64,000 nt of DNA from Candidatus Gastranaerophilales bacterium (GTDB lineage: Bacteria > Cyanobacteriota > Vampirovibrionia > Gastranaerophilales > Gastranaerophilaceae): NCBI GenBank assembly GCA_944325515.1, contig CALVAO010000001.1, forward strand, positions 62,001-126,000, written 5' to 3'. This document shows, one piece after another, positions 9,331 through 18,409 of the stretch. A program made the translations under genes and the position numbers. The notes below the pieces were generated by a model that saw only the letters and a list, made by a program, of their open reading frames with translations, searched no databases and was not told the DNA's origin. Each line of letters starts with the position of its first letter. Positions within the stretch are counted from its first letter, which is position 1.

Positions 9331-10872
9331 TTAGCCTGAGAATGTTTTATAAGAAGCTTCAATGTTATCATTGATAACCTTATCAACAGCCTCAATTTCT
9401 GTAGTTATCTGGGTTCTTTCATTATCAAGTCTCTGAAGCTTTAATTCAAGGTTACGGTCTTCCTGTTGGATTATTGATGTTTTTGCATTGATTTCCTGCT
9501 GTTTTTTATCGTACTGGTATTGTTCATATTCATAGTCATTATATGCATCTTGGTATGCAAGTTCGTCCGTTACAGTTTCTGCTTCTATAGCTATAGTAGA
9601 CCAACTTACAGGATTACCGTTAGCATCTTTTTCTTCACTGGGAATATCAATAGAAGTTATCCTTCCGGTTGCAGGGTCAAATGTAAGTTTAGCATTTTCA
9701 TATTCTTGATTTTTTGTATAGCTGCCGTTTGCCAAATAGTCGTAGGTAACGCAAGAATTATTATCTCTGACATCCGTTGCTAATGCAAAGTGTGGCTGTC
9801 CGTTATCATCAATATATACCATAAAATCATCTGCCGTATAAGGTTCACCATTTGCCTTTTTTAACCCGGAGTTTTCAATGGCTTCTAAGTAACCATTATA
9901 TGTATCTATTGTTTTATCATCAAATTCTTTTTTAAATTTAGCCATTGTCATAGCTGCATATCCAGCTATTGTGTAACCATCACTGGTACCTCTTTTAGCT
10001 TCATCTGAACCTTTGCCGTTATCTAAGAAAAATTCTTCTCCTGCGTTATCAATTAAATGTACTTCTCCGGAGGAAGATACATAGTAATCTACATTCGCTT
10101 CAGCTTTCTCTATAACGCCACTTGCATTAATAGTATATAAATTTGCCAAGTCGTCTTGTGTTATATTTACGCTAGGTGCTGTATCTACGGTGACTTGTAC
10201 ATCTTTTTTTGTATTATCAATAAGTTTGATGCAGGTAGCAGCATCCCATTCATTTAGTTCATAACAAGGTACATAGTAATCACCGGTATAATTATCTTCA
10301 TTATCTCTGTTACCTTTGCCTCCTTCAACGAGATAGTTGCCGCTTTCATCTAAGATATAATAAACCTCAGAGCTAGGTCTGGTTGCAACTTTTTTGAAGA
10401 AAGGAACTTCTGTTGGAGCATCTTCTGTTTCATCTATATTGCCGGAAAATTGAAAACCTGCCGTTGTTTTTGTGATTTCCCCGGCTTCAGTATCATTTGT
10501 GTCAAATTTTATCCCATTTTTAATTGTTTCATATCCTGAACTTGTTGTGGCATAACCATTATTTCTTGTCAGAGAATGACCATAATCGGTAAAACCAAGT
10601 GTAACATTATAGCCTCCGTCTTTGCCAGGTTTTACAGCACTTGCATCAAATGTATAAGTTGTAGTACCGAGTTTTCCAGAATATTGAACAGTCGTAAAAT
10701 CTGTTGTCGAAGGAGGAGTTGGAACATCCATCGCAAGCAAACTATTGTACAATGCTGTAGCTTGTTGAGATAATATAGTTCTTTCCTGGTTAATTTGTTG
10801 ACCTTGATACTCTAGATTAGACTGCCTTGCTTGCAGACTTAATAACCTAGCTTGTGATGCTGACATACCCAT
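9331..10872 (-). CDS. MGMSA-type protein A, conserved ends and variable centre
   Basis: 513 residues. The N-terminal ~65 residues (MGMSASQARLLSLQARQ...) and the C-terminal ~130 residues are helical and coiled-coil-like and closely match the divergent neighbour at 11550-13121. The central ~300 residues are Asp/Thr/Gly-rich, beta-like, and very different between the two. This plan (conserved helical ends, variable middle) resembles flagellin- or filament-type surface proteins. There is no signal peptide, so export would need a dedicated route. It ends in KTFSG, as does its paralogue. Cellular role unknown; surface or secreted filament component is inference. The Shine-Dalgarno AAAAAGGAG lies upstream of the ATG. 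Confidence 0.85.
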   Translation of the reverse strand: MGMSASQARLLSLQARQSNLEYQGQQINQERTILSQQATALYNSLLAMDVPTPPSTTDFTTVQYSGKLGTTTYTFDASAVKPGKDGGYNVTLGFTDYGHSLTRNNGYATTSSGYETIKNGIKFDTNDTEAGEITKTTAGFQFSGNIDETEDAPTEVPFFKKVATRPSSEVYYILDESGNYLVEGGKGNRDNEDNYTGDYYVPCYELNEWDAATCIKLIDNTKKDVQVTVDTAPSVNITQDDLANLYTINASGVIEKAEANVDYYVSSSGEVHLIDNAGEEFFLDNGKGSDEAKRGTSDGYTIAGYAAMTMAKFKKEFDDKTIDTYNGYLEAIENSGLKKANGEPYTADDFMVYIDDNGQPHFALATDVRDNNSCVTYDYLANGSYTKNQEYENAKLTFDPATGRITSIDIPSEEKDANGNPVSWSTIAIEAETVTDELAYQDAYNDYEYEQYQYDKKQQEINAKTSIIQQEDRNLELKLQRLDNERTQITTEIEAVDKVINDNIEASYKTFSG

Positions 10873-10947
10873 AATTTGTGTCTCCTTTTTCCTTTTTATT
10901 TAATTTGTGTTACATTCAATGTTACTTAATGCCTATTGTGTTACATT
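10858..10947. repeat. Inner arm A, perfect 90-bp inverted repeat
   Basis: Reverse complement of 11475-11564 with no mismatch. It covers the first 15 bases of the coding sequence, the ribosome binding site and 75 bases upstream, so both genes have identical 5' leaders. Each arm carries two copies of AATGTAACACAA spaced 31 bp apart. Confidence 0.97.
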
Positions 10948-11078
10948 AGGATATATTTTTTGCCCTAAAAGCCAGACGTACAGCATCACAAAGCAAAACT
11001 CAATCACAAATAGTAATTATATAAATAATTAAAAACTCCAGATACTAGTTACGGTATCTAATTAAAATTACAATATAA

Positions 11079-11190
11079 ACCCCTCCCCCTAGCCCCCTCC
11101 CACAAGGGGCGGGGAAAGATGCTTGCTATGATTGAGCTACGTTACCCTCTCTCGTGGGAGGGTCGAAATCTTTGATTTCGGGGAGGGGGC
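11079..11190. repeat. GC-rich palindromic intergenic element
   Basis: A sharply GC-rich island in AT-rich sequence. CCCTCCCAC (11095-11103) pairs with GTGGGAGGG (11154-11162). GCCCCCTCCC (11092-11101) can also pair with GGGAGGGGGC (11181-11190). An internal perfect hairpin CGAAATC-TTT-GATTTCG sits at 11164-11180. It looks like a REP- or MITE-type dispersed element; only one copy is visible in this window. Confidence 0.6.
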
Positions 11191-11290
11191 AAAAACGCAA
11201 AAAAAATTTTTACCGGACAATTGTGTACTTTATACATTTGAATAACGCTCGAAAGAGCGTAGAAAACAGTGCGTATTTCTTTTTTTTTTG

Positions 11291-11336
11291 CTTCATTTTT
11301 TCTTCTTTATATCGCCAAAAAGAAGAAAAAATGAAG
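11291..11336. other. 18-bp perfect hairpin
   Basis: CTTCATTTTTTCTTCTTT (11291-11308) pairs fully with AAAGAAGAAAAAATGAAG (11319-11336) across a 10-base loop. It lies in the divergent intergenic region. It could form a cruciform or an RNA stem in a leader; no T-run follows, so it is not a typical terminator. Confidence 0.65.
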
Positions 11337-11474
11337 ATTAAAAGTGAAGAAAAATAAGAAATTTTAGAGATATATGTAAAGAAATGTAACAATTTCTCTT
11401 AAAATATTAAAGTTTTTAAAAAAAATGCCGTAATACATAGTAAAGAAACAAAAATACACAAAAAATAAAGGATG

Positions 11475-11564
11475 AATGTAACACAATAGGCATTAAGTAA
11501 CATTGAATGTAACACAAATTAAATAAAAAGGAAAAAGGAGACACAAATTATGGGTATGTCAGCA
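11475..11564. repeat. Inner arm B, perfect 90-bp inverted repeat
   Basis: Partner of 10858-10947. AATGTAACACAA occurs at 11475-11486 and again at 11506-11517, about three helical turns apart, a layout that fits a regulator binding site (inference). Confidence 0.97.
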
Positions 11565-13121
11565 ACACAAGCAAGGTATTTAAACCTCATCGCACAACAA
11601 TCAGACCTTGAATTCCAAGGACAACAGATTAATGAATCAAGATCTACATTATCAGAACAAACAAATACCTTATATTCTCAATTACAAGATTTGAGCGTGC
11701 CGACACCACCTCATACTTCTGATTATACAACTATCCAATATAGCGGTTCTTTAGCTGCTGATAATTTTACTCTTGGTAAGATTGTTCCGAGCGGTTCTAC
11801 TTATACAGTAAACCTTAATTATCAAAAAGCAGGGAACTCTACTTATTCAGCAGGTAAAGCTGAAGTTAAGAGTACCCCGGAAACTATATGGGTGAAAGAA
11901 CTTGATGCTAGCGAAACTTCTTCCAAAACGGCAGTTGTTGCAACAACAGACGGACAAATCGGTGCAAATACTGCAGGAAGCGATGTTAACGGAAAAGAAA
12001 TTTTGCATAAAGTTGCAGATCAAAGCGAATTAAATTCCGGAGATAATGCTAACGCTTCTGTTTATGTTATGGAAAATGGGAAATTCATACAGAAAGATCG
12101 GGCTCAGATAACAGATGAAGATTTTGCCAAAGGTGTTTATACTAAAATTACTGCAAAATACGAAGAAACACCAGGTGCAGAAGGCGAAGACCCTACTGTT
12201 ACACAAAATTATACAGCCGGTGTTGATTATTACTATCACGGTGAAAGCACTGAAACTATTACTCCGGGATTAAGCAGCTATGAAGAAATTTCTTCTTACT
12301 ATGTTTCTGAGGGTGATAGTATAAGACACGCAACGACAAGCGATTTTCAATACAACTCAGCAACAAAAGTTTATGAATTTAAATCGGGTGTTAAATATTT
12401 TAAATCCAGTACAGAAGGCAACGGAGTAGAAAAGACAAACCCTGACTACTCTGAAGGTATTGGTAAATCGCTTAACGGAAATCCATTAATGGAATGTGAA
12501 GCTGGGATTGATAAATATTTGACAGAAGAACAAAAAACCTCTGCAATAGAAGCTTTGAGAAATGGTTTCCCCGAAAAAAGCAATCTTACTGATGACCAAC
12601 TTTTATCTGAATTTTATGTAAGTTTTTCTACAGAAGGTTCATTAAAAATACCGCACTTTACATTAAAAGCTGATATAAATTCACTGACAGATGGTTCTTC
12701 AACACAATGGGCAGAATATTATGATATAACGTCATCCGGAATATATACTAAGACTGAAACATATGAAAACTGTGAATTAACATTTGATACAAGTGGTAGA
12801 ATAATTAAAATATCAATACCTGTAACAAATGATAAAGGTGAAGTTATTTATCATTCAGTTGACTTAACAGCAACATCTGTTACAGATGAAAATGCTTATC
12901 AAGATGCATACAATAACTATGAGTATGATAAATATGAATATGACAAAGAACAGCAAAAAATAAATGCTCAAATGTCAATTATTCAACAAGAAGATAAAAA
13001 ACTAGAGTTGAAACTTCAAAGACTTGATAATGAAAGAACACAGATTACGACCGAAATTGAAGCTTTGGAAAAGGTTATCAATGATAATATTGAACAATCA
13101 TATAAAACATTCTCAGGCTAA
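11550..13121 (+). CDS. MGMSA-type protein B, paralogue of the divergent neighbour
   Basis: 523 residues, with the same plan as protein A. N-terminal helical segment (MGMSATQARYLNLIAQQ, then VPTPPHTSDYTTIQYSG), a central beta-like region rich in Ser, Thr, Glu and Tyr with no alignable match to protein A, and a C-terminal helical segment with shared strings such as QRLDNERTQITTEIEA and ending SYKTFSG. Divergently transcribed from protein A with an identical leader and a near-identical 3' UTR. No signal peptide. The shared ends next to a diverged centre suggest antigenic or ligand diversification by duplication (inference). Confidence 0.85.
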   Translation: MGMSATQARYLNLIAQQSDLEFQGQQINESRSTLSEQTNTLYSQLQDLSVPTPPHTSDYTTIQYSGSLAADNFTLGKIVPSGSTYTVNLNYQKAGNSTYSAGKAEVKSTPETIWVKELDASETSSKTAVVATTDGQIGANTAGSDVNGKEILHKVADQSELNSGDNANASVYVMENGKFIQKDRAQITDEDFAKGVYTKITAKYEETPGAEGEDPTVTQNYTAGVDYYYHGESTETITPGLSSYEEISSYYVSEGDSIRHATTSDFQYNSATKVYEFKSGVKYFKSSTEGNGVEKTNPDYSEGIGKSLNGNPLMECEAGIDKYLTEEQKTSAIEALRNGFPEKSNLTDDQLLSEFYVSFSTEGSLKIPHFTLKADINSLTDGSSTQWAEYYDITSSGIYTKTETYENCELTFDTSGRIIKISIPVTNDKGEVIYHSVDLTATSVTDENAYQDAYNNYEYDKYEYDKEQQKINAQMSIIQQEDKKLELKLQRLDNERTQITTEIEALEKVINDNIEQSYKTFSG

Positions 13122-13138
13122 TAAATACAAAGAAAAAT

Positions 13139-13212
13139 AATTTACCCCACCCTGTTATGGGATAATACATAGTCGAAAATGATCGAGAGCCCCGATGAGG
13201 GGCTCTCGGTTT
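13139..13212. repeat. Outer arm B of the inverted repeat flanking the MGMSA pair
   Basis: Reverse complement of 9247-9320 with one mismatch. It is the 3' untranslated region of protein B. Confidence 0.95.
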
Positions 13213-13223
13213 GTGTTTGTTTT
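13183..13223 (+). terminator. Terminator after MGMSA protein B
   Basis: The stem CGAGAGCCCC / GGGGCTCTCG is followed by GTTTGTGTTTGTTTTTTT, a better T-rich tail than the mirrored copy has. Confidence 0.75.
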
Positions 13224-13264
13224 TTTATTCTGTCAATGCTATGCTTCATATGAAAGGAGAGTTT

Positions 13265-13960
13265 ATGAGAGCAGACGGAAGAAAAAATGATGAATTGAGA
13301 AATATAAGATTTACTCATAATTATACAAAACACGCTTTAGGTTCAGTATTAACGGAGTTTGGTGATACAAAAGTTTTAGTAACAGCAACGGCAGAGCTTA
13401 AAAAGCCAAAATGGATGGCTGAAGATGATACAAGAGGATGGGTTACAGCAGAATATTCGCTTCTTCCGGCATCAACAAATACAAGATGTAAGCGCGAGCG
13501 GGAAAAGGTTTCCGGCAGGACTCAAGAAATCCAGCGTTTAATTGGAAGAAGTCTGCGTGCATGTGTAGATTTGGAAAAAATGTCCGGTGTTACAATTACC
13601 ATTGATGCCGATGTACTGCAGGCAGATGGAGGAACCCGTACAGCAAGTATTTGCGGAGGTTTTTTAGCATTGAAAGACGCAATTGAGAAATTGTTATTAT
13701 CCGGAGATTTGAAAGAAAATCCTATAATAGAGCCTGTTGCTGCGATTTCTGCCGGTATTGTTAATGATGAAGTAAAACTGGATTTAAATTATGAAGAAGA
13801 TTCGCATGCTCAAGCCGATTCAAATATTGTATTAACTCAAAGCGGTAAAATTGTTGATTTTCAGACAACAGCAGAAGGTAACCCATACAGCTATGATACT
13901 ATGATTGAAATATTTAATGTGGCAAAGTCTGCAATAGATAGAATAATTAATATGTATTAA
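13265..13960 (+). CDS. rph: Ribonuclease PH
   Basis: Phosphorolytic 3'-5' exoribonuclease that trims tRNA 3' ends and takes part in rRNA turnover; forms hexameric rings. 231 residues from the ATG at 13265, which has AAGGAGA just upstream; an earlier TTG at 13211 would add unconserved residues. It opens with the family signature MRADGRKNDELR. GRTQEIQRLIGRSLRACVD carries the phosphate-binding and oligomer-interface arginines, and ADVLQADGGTRTASICGG and EDSHAQADSNIVLT are further conserved blocks. Slightly shorter than the ~240-residue norm at the C-terminus, which is typical family variation. Confidence 0.95.
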   Translation: MRADGRKNDELRNIRFTHNYTKHALGSVLTEFGDTKVLVTATAELKKPKWMAEDDTRGWVTAEYSLLPASTNTRCKREREKVSGRTQEIQRLIGRSLRACVDLEKMSGVTITIDADVLQADGGTRTASICGGFLALKDAIEKLLLSGDLKENPIIEPVAAISAGIVNDEVKLDLNYEEDSHAQADSNIVLTQSGKIVDFQTTAEGNPYSYDTMIEIFNVAKSAIDRIINMY

Positions 13961-14034
13961 TTAGTTAAATCTCTTTGCTTGACGCAGTTTTTTGTTGCCT
14001 GTAAACTATAATTAAGATGTGTGGAGAGATCTAA

Positions 14035-15405
14035 ATGGAAGAAGAAAACTTTTTGAAAAAATTTACAGCCGGAAAATTTTTAAGCTTTGCCTTAGGCTTT
14101 TTTGGATTACAGTTTGCGTGGCAGATGAGAATAATCTTATCCGGTCCTGTGACAGAAGATTTAGGTGCTTCTCCAATGTTGTTTGGTCTGATATGGCTTG
14201 CAGGACCATTTACAGGCATGGTTGTACAGCCTATTGTCGGTGCTTTAAGTGATAAAACAAGTTCTATATTCGGAAGAAGACGTCCTTATCTTCTTGGTGG
14301 TGCATTATTATCTGCTTTAGCACTGTGGGCTCTTCCTAATTCTGAATATATTACTAATTTGATATCGTCAGCTCTGCATATCAAGTTTCCGGAATTAGCG
14401 GCTCTTGGATTTGCTGCTATTATGATATGGATTCTGGATGCTTGTGTAAATATTGCTCAAGGTCCGTATAGAGCACTTGTTCCGGATGTAGTGCCTCCGG
14501 AACAGCATTCTATTGCTAATTCATACATAAGCCTGGCAATTGGGTTGGGCTCTGTTGTTGCGGCAGGCGTTGCTCCGTTTTTGAAATGGGCTTTTAATTA
14601 TCAAATGCCGATACCTGCACAATTTATAATGGCTGGTATTGCTTTTGCTCTAGGTATGTCCTGGACCTGCTTTACTATTAAAGAACGCAGATATATTCCT
14701 AAAGATAAAAAGAATGAAAAATTTGATTTTATAAAATCATTAAAAGACTTTTTTGCACTTTCACCGGAGGTTGGAAAGATTTGTTGGATGCAATTTTTTA
14801 CCTGGATTGGTACGATGTGTCTTTTAATCAACTTTACACAATATTGTGTTCATACAATATATGGAGTTCCGGATTTGTCAGATGTATCTGAGATTGTTAA
14901 AGCGAGTTATGATAATATTGTTTTAAATGCAACTAATTTTTCATCTTCTTGCTTTGCAATTTTTAACCTTGTGTGTTTTGCAATTGCAATTCCTATTGGT
15001 GTACTTTCTGTAAAATATGGTAATAAAAAAGTGCATGTATTATCACTTTTGTCTATGACAGCTGCATTTTTAGGAATGGCATTGTTTACCAATATAAAAT
15101 TAGTAGCTCTTTTAATGGCTGTATCCGGCATTGGCTGGGCAAGTATTTGCGCTCTTCCTTTTGCAATGCTTTCTCAGTATATAAAACCTGGTACAGAAGG
15201 TTCTGTAATGGGAATTTTTAATATATTCATTGCCGGTCCTCAAGTTTTTGTTTGTACTTTGGTTTCCTGGATAATTAATAAATGTTCTTTTAACGTAATA
15301 GGTGGTGTAAATTATCACTGGGAATACACTTTCTTTATTGGAGCAGCTTGCTTGCTTCTTGCGGCAATAATTGCATCCAGAGTTAAGGATAAGACCGTTG
15401 AATAA
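14035..15405 (+). CDS. MFS transporter, sugar:cation symporter type
   Basis: 456 residues with about twelve membrane helices. It belongs to the glycoside/sucrose-type MFS group: N-terminal GLQFAWQMRIILSGPVTEDLG, the loop 2-3 motif GALSDKTSSIFGRRRPYLLGG, and a second-half repeat SVKYGNKK. Members import sucrose, maltose or other glycosides with protons; the substrate cannot be told here. GGAGA lies eight bases before the ATG. The following radical SAM gene overlaps its end by 8 bp, so the two are cotranscribed, though a functional link is not obvious. Confidence 0.88.
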   Translation: MEEENFLKKFTAGKFLSFALGFFGLQFAWQMRIILSGPVTEDLGASPMLFGLIWLAGPFTGMVVQPIVGALSDKTSSIFGRRRPYLLGGALLSALALWALPNSEYITNLISSALHIKFPELAALGFAAIMIWILDACVNIAQGPYRALVPDVVPPEQHSIANSYISLAIGLGSVVAAGVAPFLKWAFNYQMPIPAQFIMAGIAFALGMSWTCFTIKERRYIPKDKKNEKFDFIKSLKDFFALSPEVGKICWMQFFTWIGTMCLLINFTQYCVHTIYGVPDLSDVSEIVKASYDNIVLNATNFSSSCFAIFNLVCFAIAIPIGVLSVKYGNKKVHVLSLLSMTAAFLGMALFTNIKLVALLMAVSGIGWASICALPFAMLSQYIKPGTEGSVMGIFNIFIAGPQVFVCTLVSWIINKCSFNVIGGVNYHWEYTFFIGAACLLLAAIIASRVKDKTVE

Positions 15406-16798
15406 GAAGGGAAAAGTTCTATTTATTTATCCTCCTTCTCCGGTATTAAACAGGGAAGATCGGTGTCAGCAGCCGACGGAAGATTTGCTTGTAATACCGC
15501 CTCTGCCTCCGACGGATCTTATGTATCTCGCCGCTGTAGCAGAAGAATGCGGTTATGAAGCGAAAATTAAAGACTATAGTTTTGGCGGAGATTTTGAAAA
15601 AGATTTGCAGGAGTTCAAACCGGATTATCTTGTTGCCAATATTGCAACACCGACTTTTTTGTCTGATATGGAAGCTATAAAACGTGCAAAAGAACAATTT
15701 CCGGCTCTGAGAACTATTGTTAAAGGCGCACCTTTTTTAACTTACAATACAAATGTTATTTATGAGAACCAGTATATTGATTATGTAATTATAGGCGAAG
15801 CGGAGCTTACATTAAAAGATATTCTGGAGGGCGTGCCGGATAATGAAATTTTAGGTATTTGTTACAGAGAAAATTTTCAGTCTGTTAAAAACGAAAAACG
15901 TCCTTTTATTGATAATCTTGATATACTCCCTTTTCCAGCCAGACATCTTGTTGACAATTCTATATATAGAAGACCGGATAACGGAAAAGTTCAAGCGGTT
16001 ATTAAAGTTTCACGCGGATGTCCTTTCCATTGTTTCTTCTGTCTTGCATCACCTGTTTCCGGAACACGTGTAAGAGTAAGGTCCGCAGAAAATATTATTG
16101 CTGAAATTAAGGAATGCATAGCTAAATATAATATAAGAAATTTTGTATTCTGGTCAGATATTTTTAATTTTGACAGAAATTGGACTATAGATTTTTGTAA
16201 TAAACTTATAGAAAGCAAATTAAAAATAACATGGTCTTCAAATACAAGAGCTGATACAATGGACGAAGAGATGGCTTCTTTGATGTATAAATCGGGATGT
16301 CGTCTGGTAAGTATAGGAGTTGAGAGCGGCTCTCAGAGAATCCTTGACAATATTGGCAAAAGGATTACACTTGATAATATTCGGAATACTGTTAAGATTT
16401 TAAAGAAGAATAAGATAAAAATTTATAATTATTTTGTAATTGGTTTACCCTGGGAAACGGAGGAAACGGTAGAAGAAACTATTAAATTTGCTATTGAGCT
16501 GGACAGTAATTTTGTCAGCTTTTACACTGCAACTCCGCTGCCCGGAACAAAATATTTTGCATATGCAATGATGAATAAGCTTGTAGAAGGCAGTTTAGAT
16601 TTTCGAAATGCCTATTATCAGCCTGTTGTTAAATCTCATTATTTAAGCAGAGATAGGATTTTTGAACTTCACAAACAAGCTGTAAAGCGTTTTTATCTGC
16701 GTCCTAAGTTTATATTGAGAACACTGTTCTCATTAAGGAGCTTTTCCGAAATTAGAAATTATATGAAAGCAGGTTTAAATTTAATTATTCACCGCTGA
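15398..16798 (+). CDS. B12-binding-domain radical SAM protein
   Basis: 466 residues from a TTG at 15398 (MNKKGKVLFIYPP), chosen because AAGGA lies eight bases upstream at 15385-15389 and family members begin with this strand. Domains: cobalamin-binding-like Rossmann domain ~1-140 (PPTDLMYLAAVAEECGYE is the usual early motif), then a radical SAM core with the [4Fe-4S] triad C208, C212, C215 in CPFHCFFC. A typical Elp3/MiaB-fold continuation follows (GVESGSQRILDNIGK, then FVIGLPWETEETVEETI). Such enzymes do methyl transfers, ring contractions or cyclisations on lipids, hopanoids or natural products. The exact reaction cannot be predicted. Confidence 0.9.
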   Translation: MNKKGKVLFIYPPSPVLNREDRCQQPTEDLLVIPPLPPTDLMYLAAVAEECGYEAKIKDYSFGGDFEKDLQEFKPDYLVANIATPTFLSDMEAIKRAKEQFPALRTIVKGAPFLTYNTNVIYENQYIDYVIIGEAELTLKDILEGVPDNEILGICYRENFQSVKNEKRPFIDNLDILPFPARHLVDNSIYRRPDNGKVQAVIKVSRGCPFHCFFCLASPVSGTRVRVRSAENIIAEIKECIAKYNIRNFVFWSDIFNFDRNWTIDFCNKLIESKLKITWSSNTRADTMDEEMASLMYKSGCRLVSIGVESGSQRILDNIGKRITLDNIRNTVKILKKNKIKIYNYFVIGLPWETEETVEETIKFAIELDSNFVSFYTATPLPGTKYFAYAMMNKLVEGSLDFRNAYYQPVVKSHYLSRDRIFELHKQAVKRFYLRPKFILRTLFSLRSFSEIRNYMKAGLNLIIHR

Positions 16799-16833
16799 TT
16801 TTTATTTTAAATTAGGAATAATAACCGTTGATA

Positions 16834-17196
16834 TTACACCTGCGGGGTTTCGCTGTTATGCAGGTATTTTAGCTGCACCTGGGTGTTAACACTTTCTCCC
16901 GGGAATTTTGAAGGAAGGGGTAGATACGGTGCACCAGATTTCACTGCATCTATTACTGACTTATTCGCTCTTTCTTCCGTAGAATTAACAATACTTGGTT
17001 CTGTTATTTCACCGTTCTTTTTAACTCTGAATTGAACAGTTACTTCATAATCTCTACCTGCTTTATACGGAACCCAGTTTTTATGTACAGCGTTAGGCAG
17101 GTATTCAAAATACTGCGATAAATTCTCAAACGGGCTTTCTGCTGCTAAAACCGGCAATATTAATAATGCGAACAATATTACAAAAAACTTTTTCAT
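16834..17196 (-). CDS. Exported TonB C-terminal-domain-like protein
   Basis: 120 residues from the ATG at 17196, which has AGGAG six bases upstream; a longer in-frame start would run back into alr. An N-terminal signal peptide (MKKFFVILFALLILPVLAAE) is followed directly by a TonB-like C-terminal fold (WVPYKAGRDYEVTVQFRVKKNGEI, then VIDAVKSGAPYLPLPSKFP). There is no transmembrane anchor beyond the signal and no proline spacer, so it is a stand-alone periplasmic TonB_C domain rather than an energy-coupling TonB. It starts 8 bp after alr and is probably cotranscribed. Confidence 0.8.
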   Translation of the reverse strand: MKKFFVILFALLILPVLAAESPFENLSQYFEYLPNAVHKNWVPYKAGRDYEVTVQFRVKKNGEITEPSIVNSTEERANKSVIDAVKSGAPYLPLPSKFPGESVNTQVQLKYLHNSETPQV

Positions 17197-17204
17197 ATCT
17201 ACTC

Positions 17205-18326
17205 CTATCTGACATAAACTCTCGGCAATCTTACTTTGAGTCTGCAAGTTAATTCGTAATTAATAGTATCTAATATTTCCGCCCAATTATCAAGGGGTAA
17301 ATTTTTATCGTCTAAAAGAGTTATAACATCCCCTGGCTTGGCTTCAATATCTCTGATATCAAACATCATCTGATCCATCGTAATGTTTCCTATTTGACGG
17401 ACTTTCTGTCCATTTAAAAGTCCATAGATTTTGTTGGAAAGAGCTCTGGAAACTCCATCTGCATAACCGATAGGAATTGTTGCGACTCTTGTTGGTTCAT
17501 AGGCTATAAATTTATGAGAATAACTGACTCCTTCTCCTTCTTTAACCTCATGGATATTTGTTATTCTGCCTTTTAATCCTATAACCTGTTTGATTTTTGG
17601 TTTATAATTAACTTTTGGCGGTAAATCTGGATAAAGCCCGTATAGTGAAATTCCGACTCTAACCATATTTGACTTGATATCATATGCAAAAGTTCCTACT
17701 GTATTTTGGATATGCAGAGTAAGCCCTTTTGTATCGACATTATCAATAACGCTATGCCACCTGTCAACCTGTTTTTGGGTTTCGTCCGGTTCTTCTGCAG
17801 AAGCTAAATGGGTAAATATTCCTTCAAAATTTAGATAATCCGCATTCTGAACTTTTTTAATATACTCAACTGCGTTTTCTGATCGCACGCCAATCCTATT
17901 CATGCCGGTATCTATCTTTACATGGACCTTTGGTCTTAATCCTGTTCTTTCATAAACATCTTTGCAGGCTCTCAAGTGTTCCTCGTTAAAAATTGAAAAC
18001 GCAATATCGTTTTGCGTTGCAGTTTCAACTGCCCAGAGAGGAATTGCCCCGACAACCAAAATCGGGCATTTAATTTTTACCTTTCTCAAATCCAGACCTT
18101 CATCAACAGATGAAACGCCGAAAGCATCTACTCCGGAGGCAAGCATAGTCTGCGCTATCATAGAAGCCCCGTGCCCGTATGCGTCTGCTTTTACTATTGC
18201 CATAAACTTTTTGTCGGCAGGAATACCCTTTTTAATCTCGATAATATTCTGCGCTAATGACTCAAGATTAATCTCTACCCACGCATCCTTGTGTATGTTT
18301 ACATTTGATTGTCTTACGTTTTTCAT
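17205..18326 (-). CDS. alr: Alanine racemase
   Basis: PLP enzyme making D-alanine for peptidoglycan. 373 residues, normal length. The PLP lysine is K46 in IVKADAYGHGA. The second catalytic base is Y269 in GVSYSHKF, and the glycine loop GYADGVSR lies near 287. KIDTGMNRIGVR (138-148) carries the conserved substrate-side residues. GGAAG precedes the ATG. Transcribed divergently from the HExxH protein gene with only 83 bp between the start codons. Confidence 0.97.
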   Translation of the reverse strand: MKNVRQSNVNIHKDAWVEINLESLAQNIIEIKKGIPADKKFMAIVKADAYGHGASMIAQTMLASGVDAFGVSSVDEGLDLRKVKIKCPILVVGAIPLWAVETATQNDIAFSIFNEEHLRACKDVYERTGLRPKVHVKIDTGMNRIGVRSENAVEYIKKVQNADYLNFEGIFTHLASAEEPDETQKQVDRWHSVIDNVDTKGLTLHIQNTVGTFAYDIKSNMVRVGISLYGLYPDLPPKVNYKPKIKQVIGLKGRITNIHEVKEGEGVSYSHKFIAYEPTRVATIPIGYADGVSRALSNKIYGLLNGQKVRQIGNITMDQMMFDIRDIEAKPGDVITLLDDKNLPLDNWAEILDTINYELTCRLKVRLPRVYVR

Positions 18327-18409
18327 TTTTTAACTTCCGTACTATTACATTATGTAAAAATTATCTATCAAAAATTAAAGTTTTCAAGAAAAATGCCGTT
18401 AACAAAAAT

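Larger units (their letters stand above)
10948..11474. other. 527-bp spacer between the divergent MGMSA genes
   Basis: Non-coding. It holds a GC-rich palindromic element (11079-11190), a short GAAA-loop hairpin (ACGCTC/GAGCGT, 11245-11260) and an 18-bp perfect A/T-rich hairpin (11291-11336). Short open frames across 11154-11392 run through these hairpins on both strands and are not credible genes. Promoters of the two genes are expected at its edges but no clear -35/-10 pair was identified. Confidence 0.7.

Noticed and set aside
11154..11392. Overlapping short frames on both strands
   Set aside because: They run through perfect hairpins and T tracts, and the codons follow the repeat, not a protein.
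13979..14012. TTGACG...TATAAT as the promoter of the MFS gene
   Set aside because: The boxes match well but the spacer is 22 bases, too long for a standard promoter.
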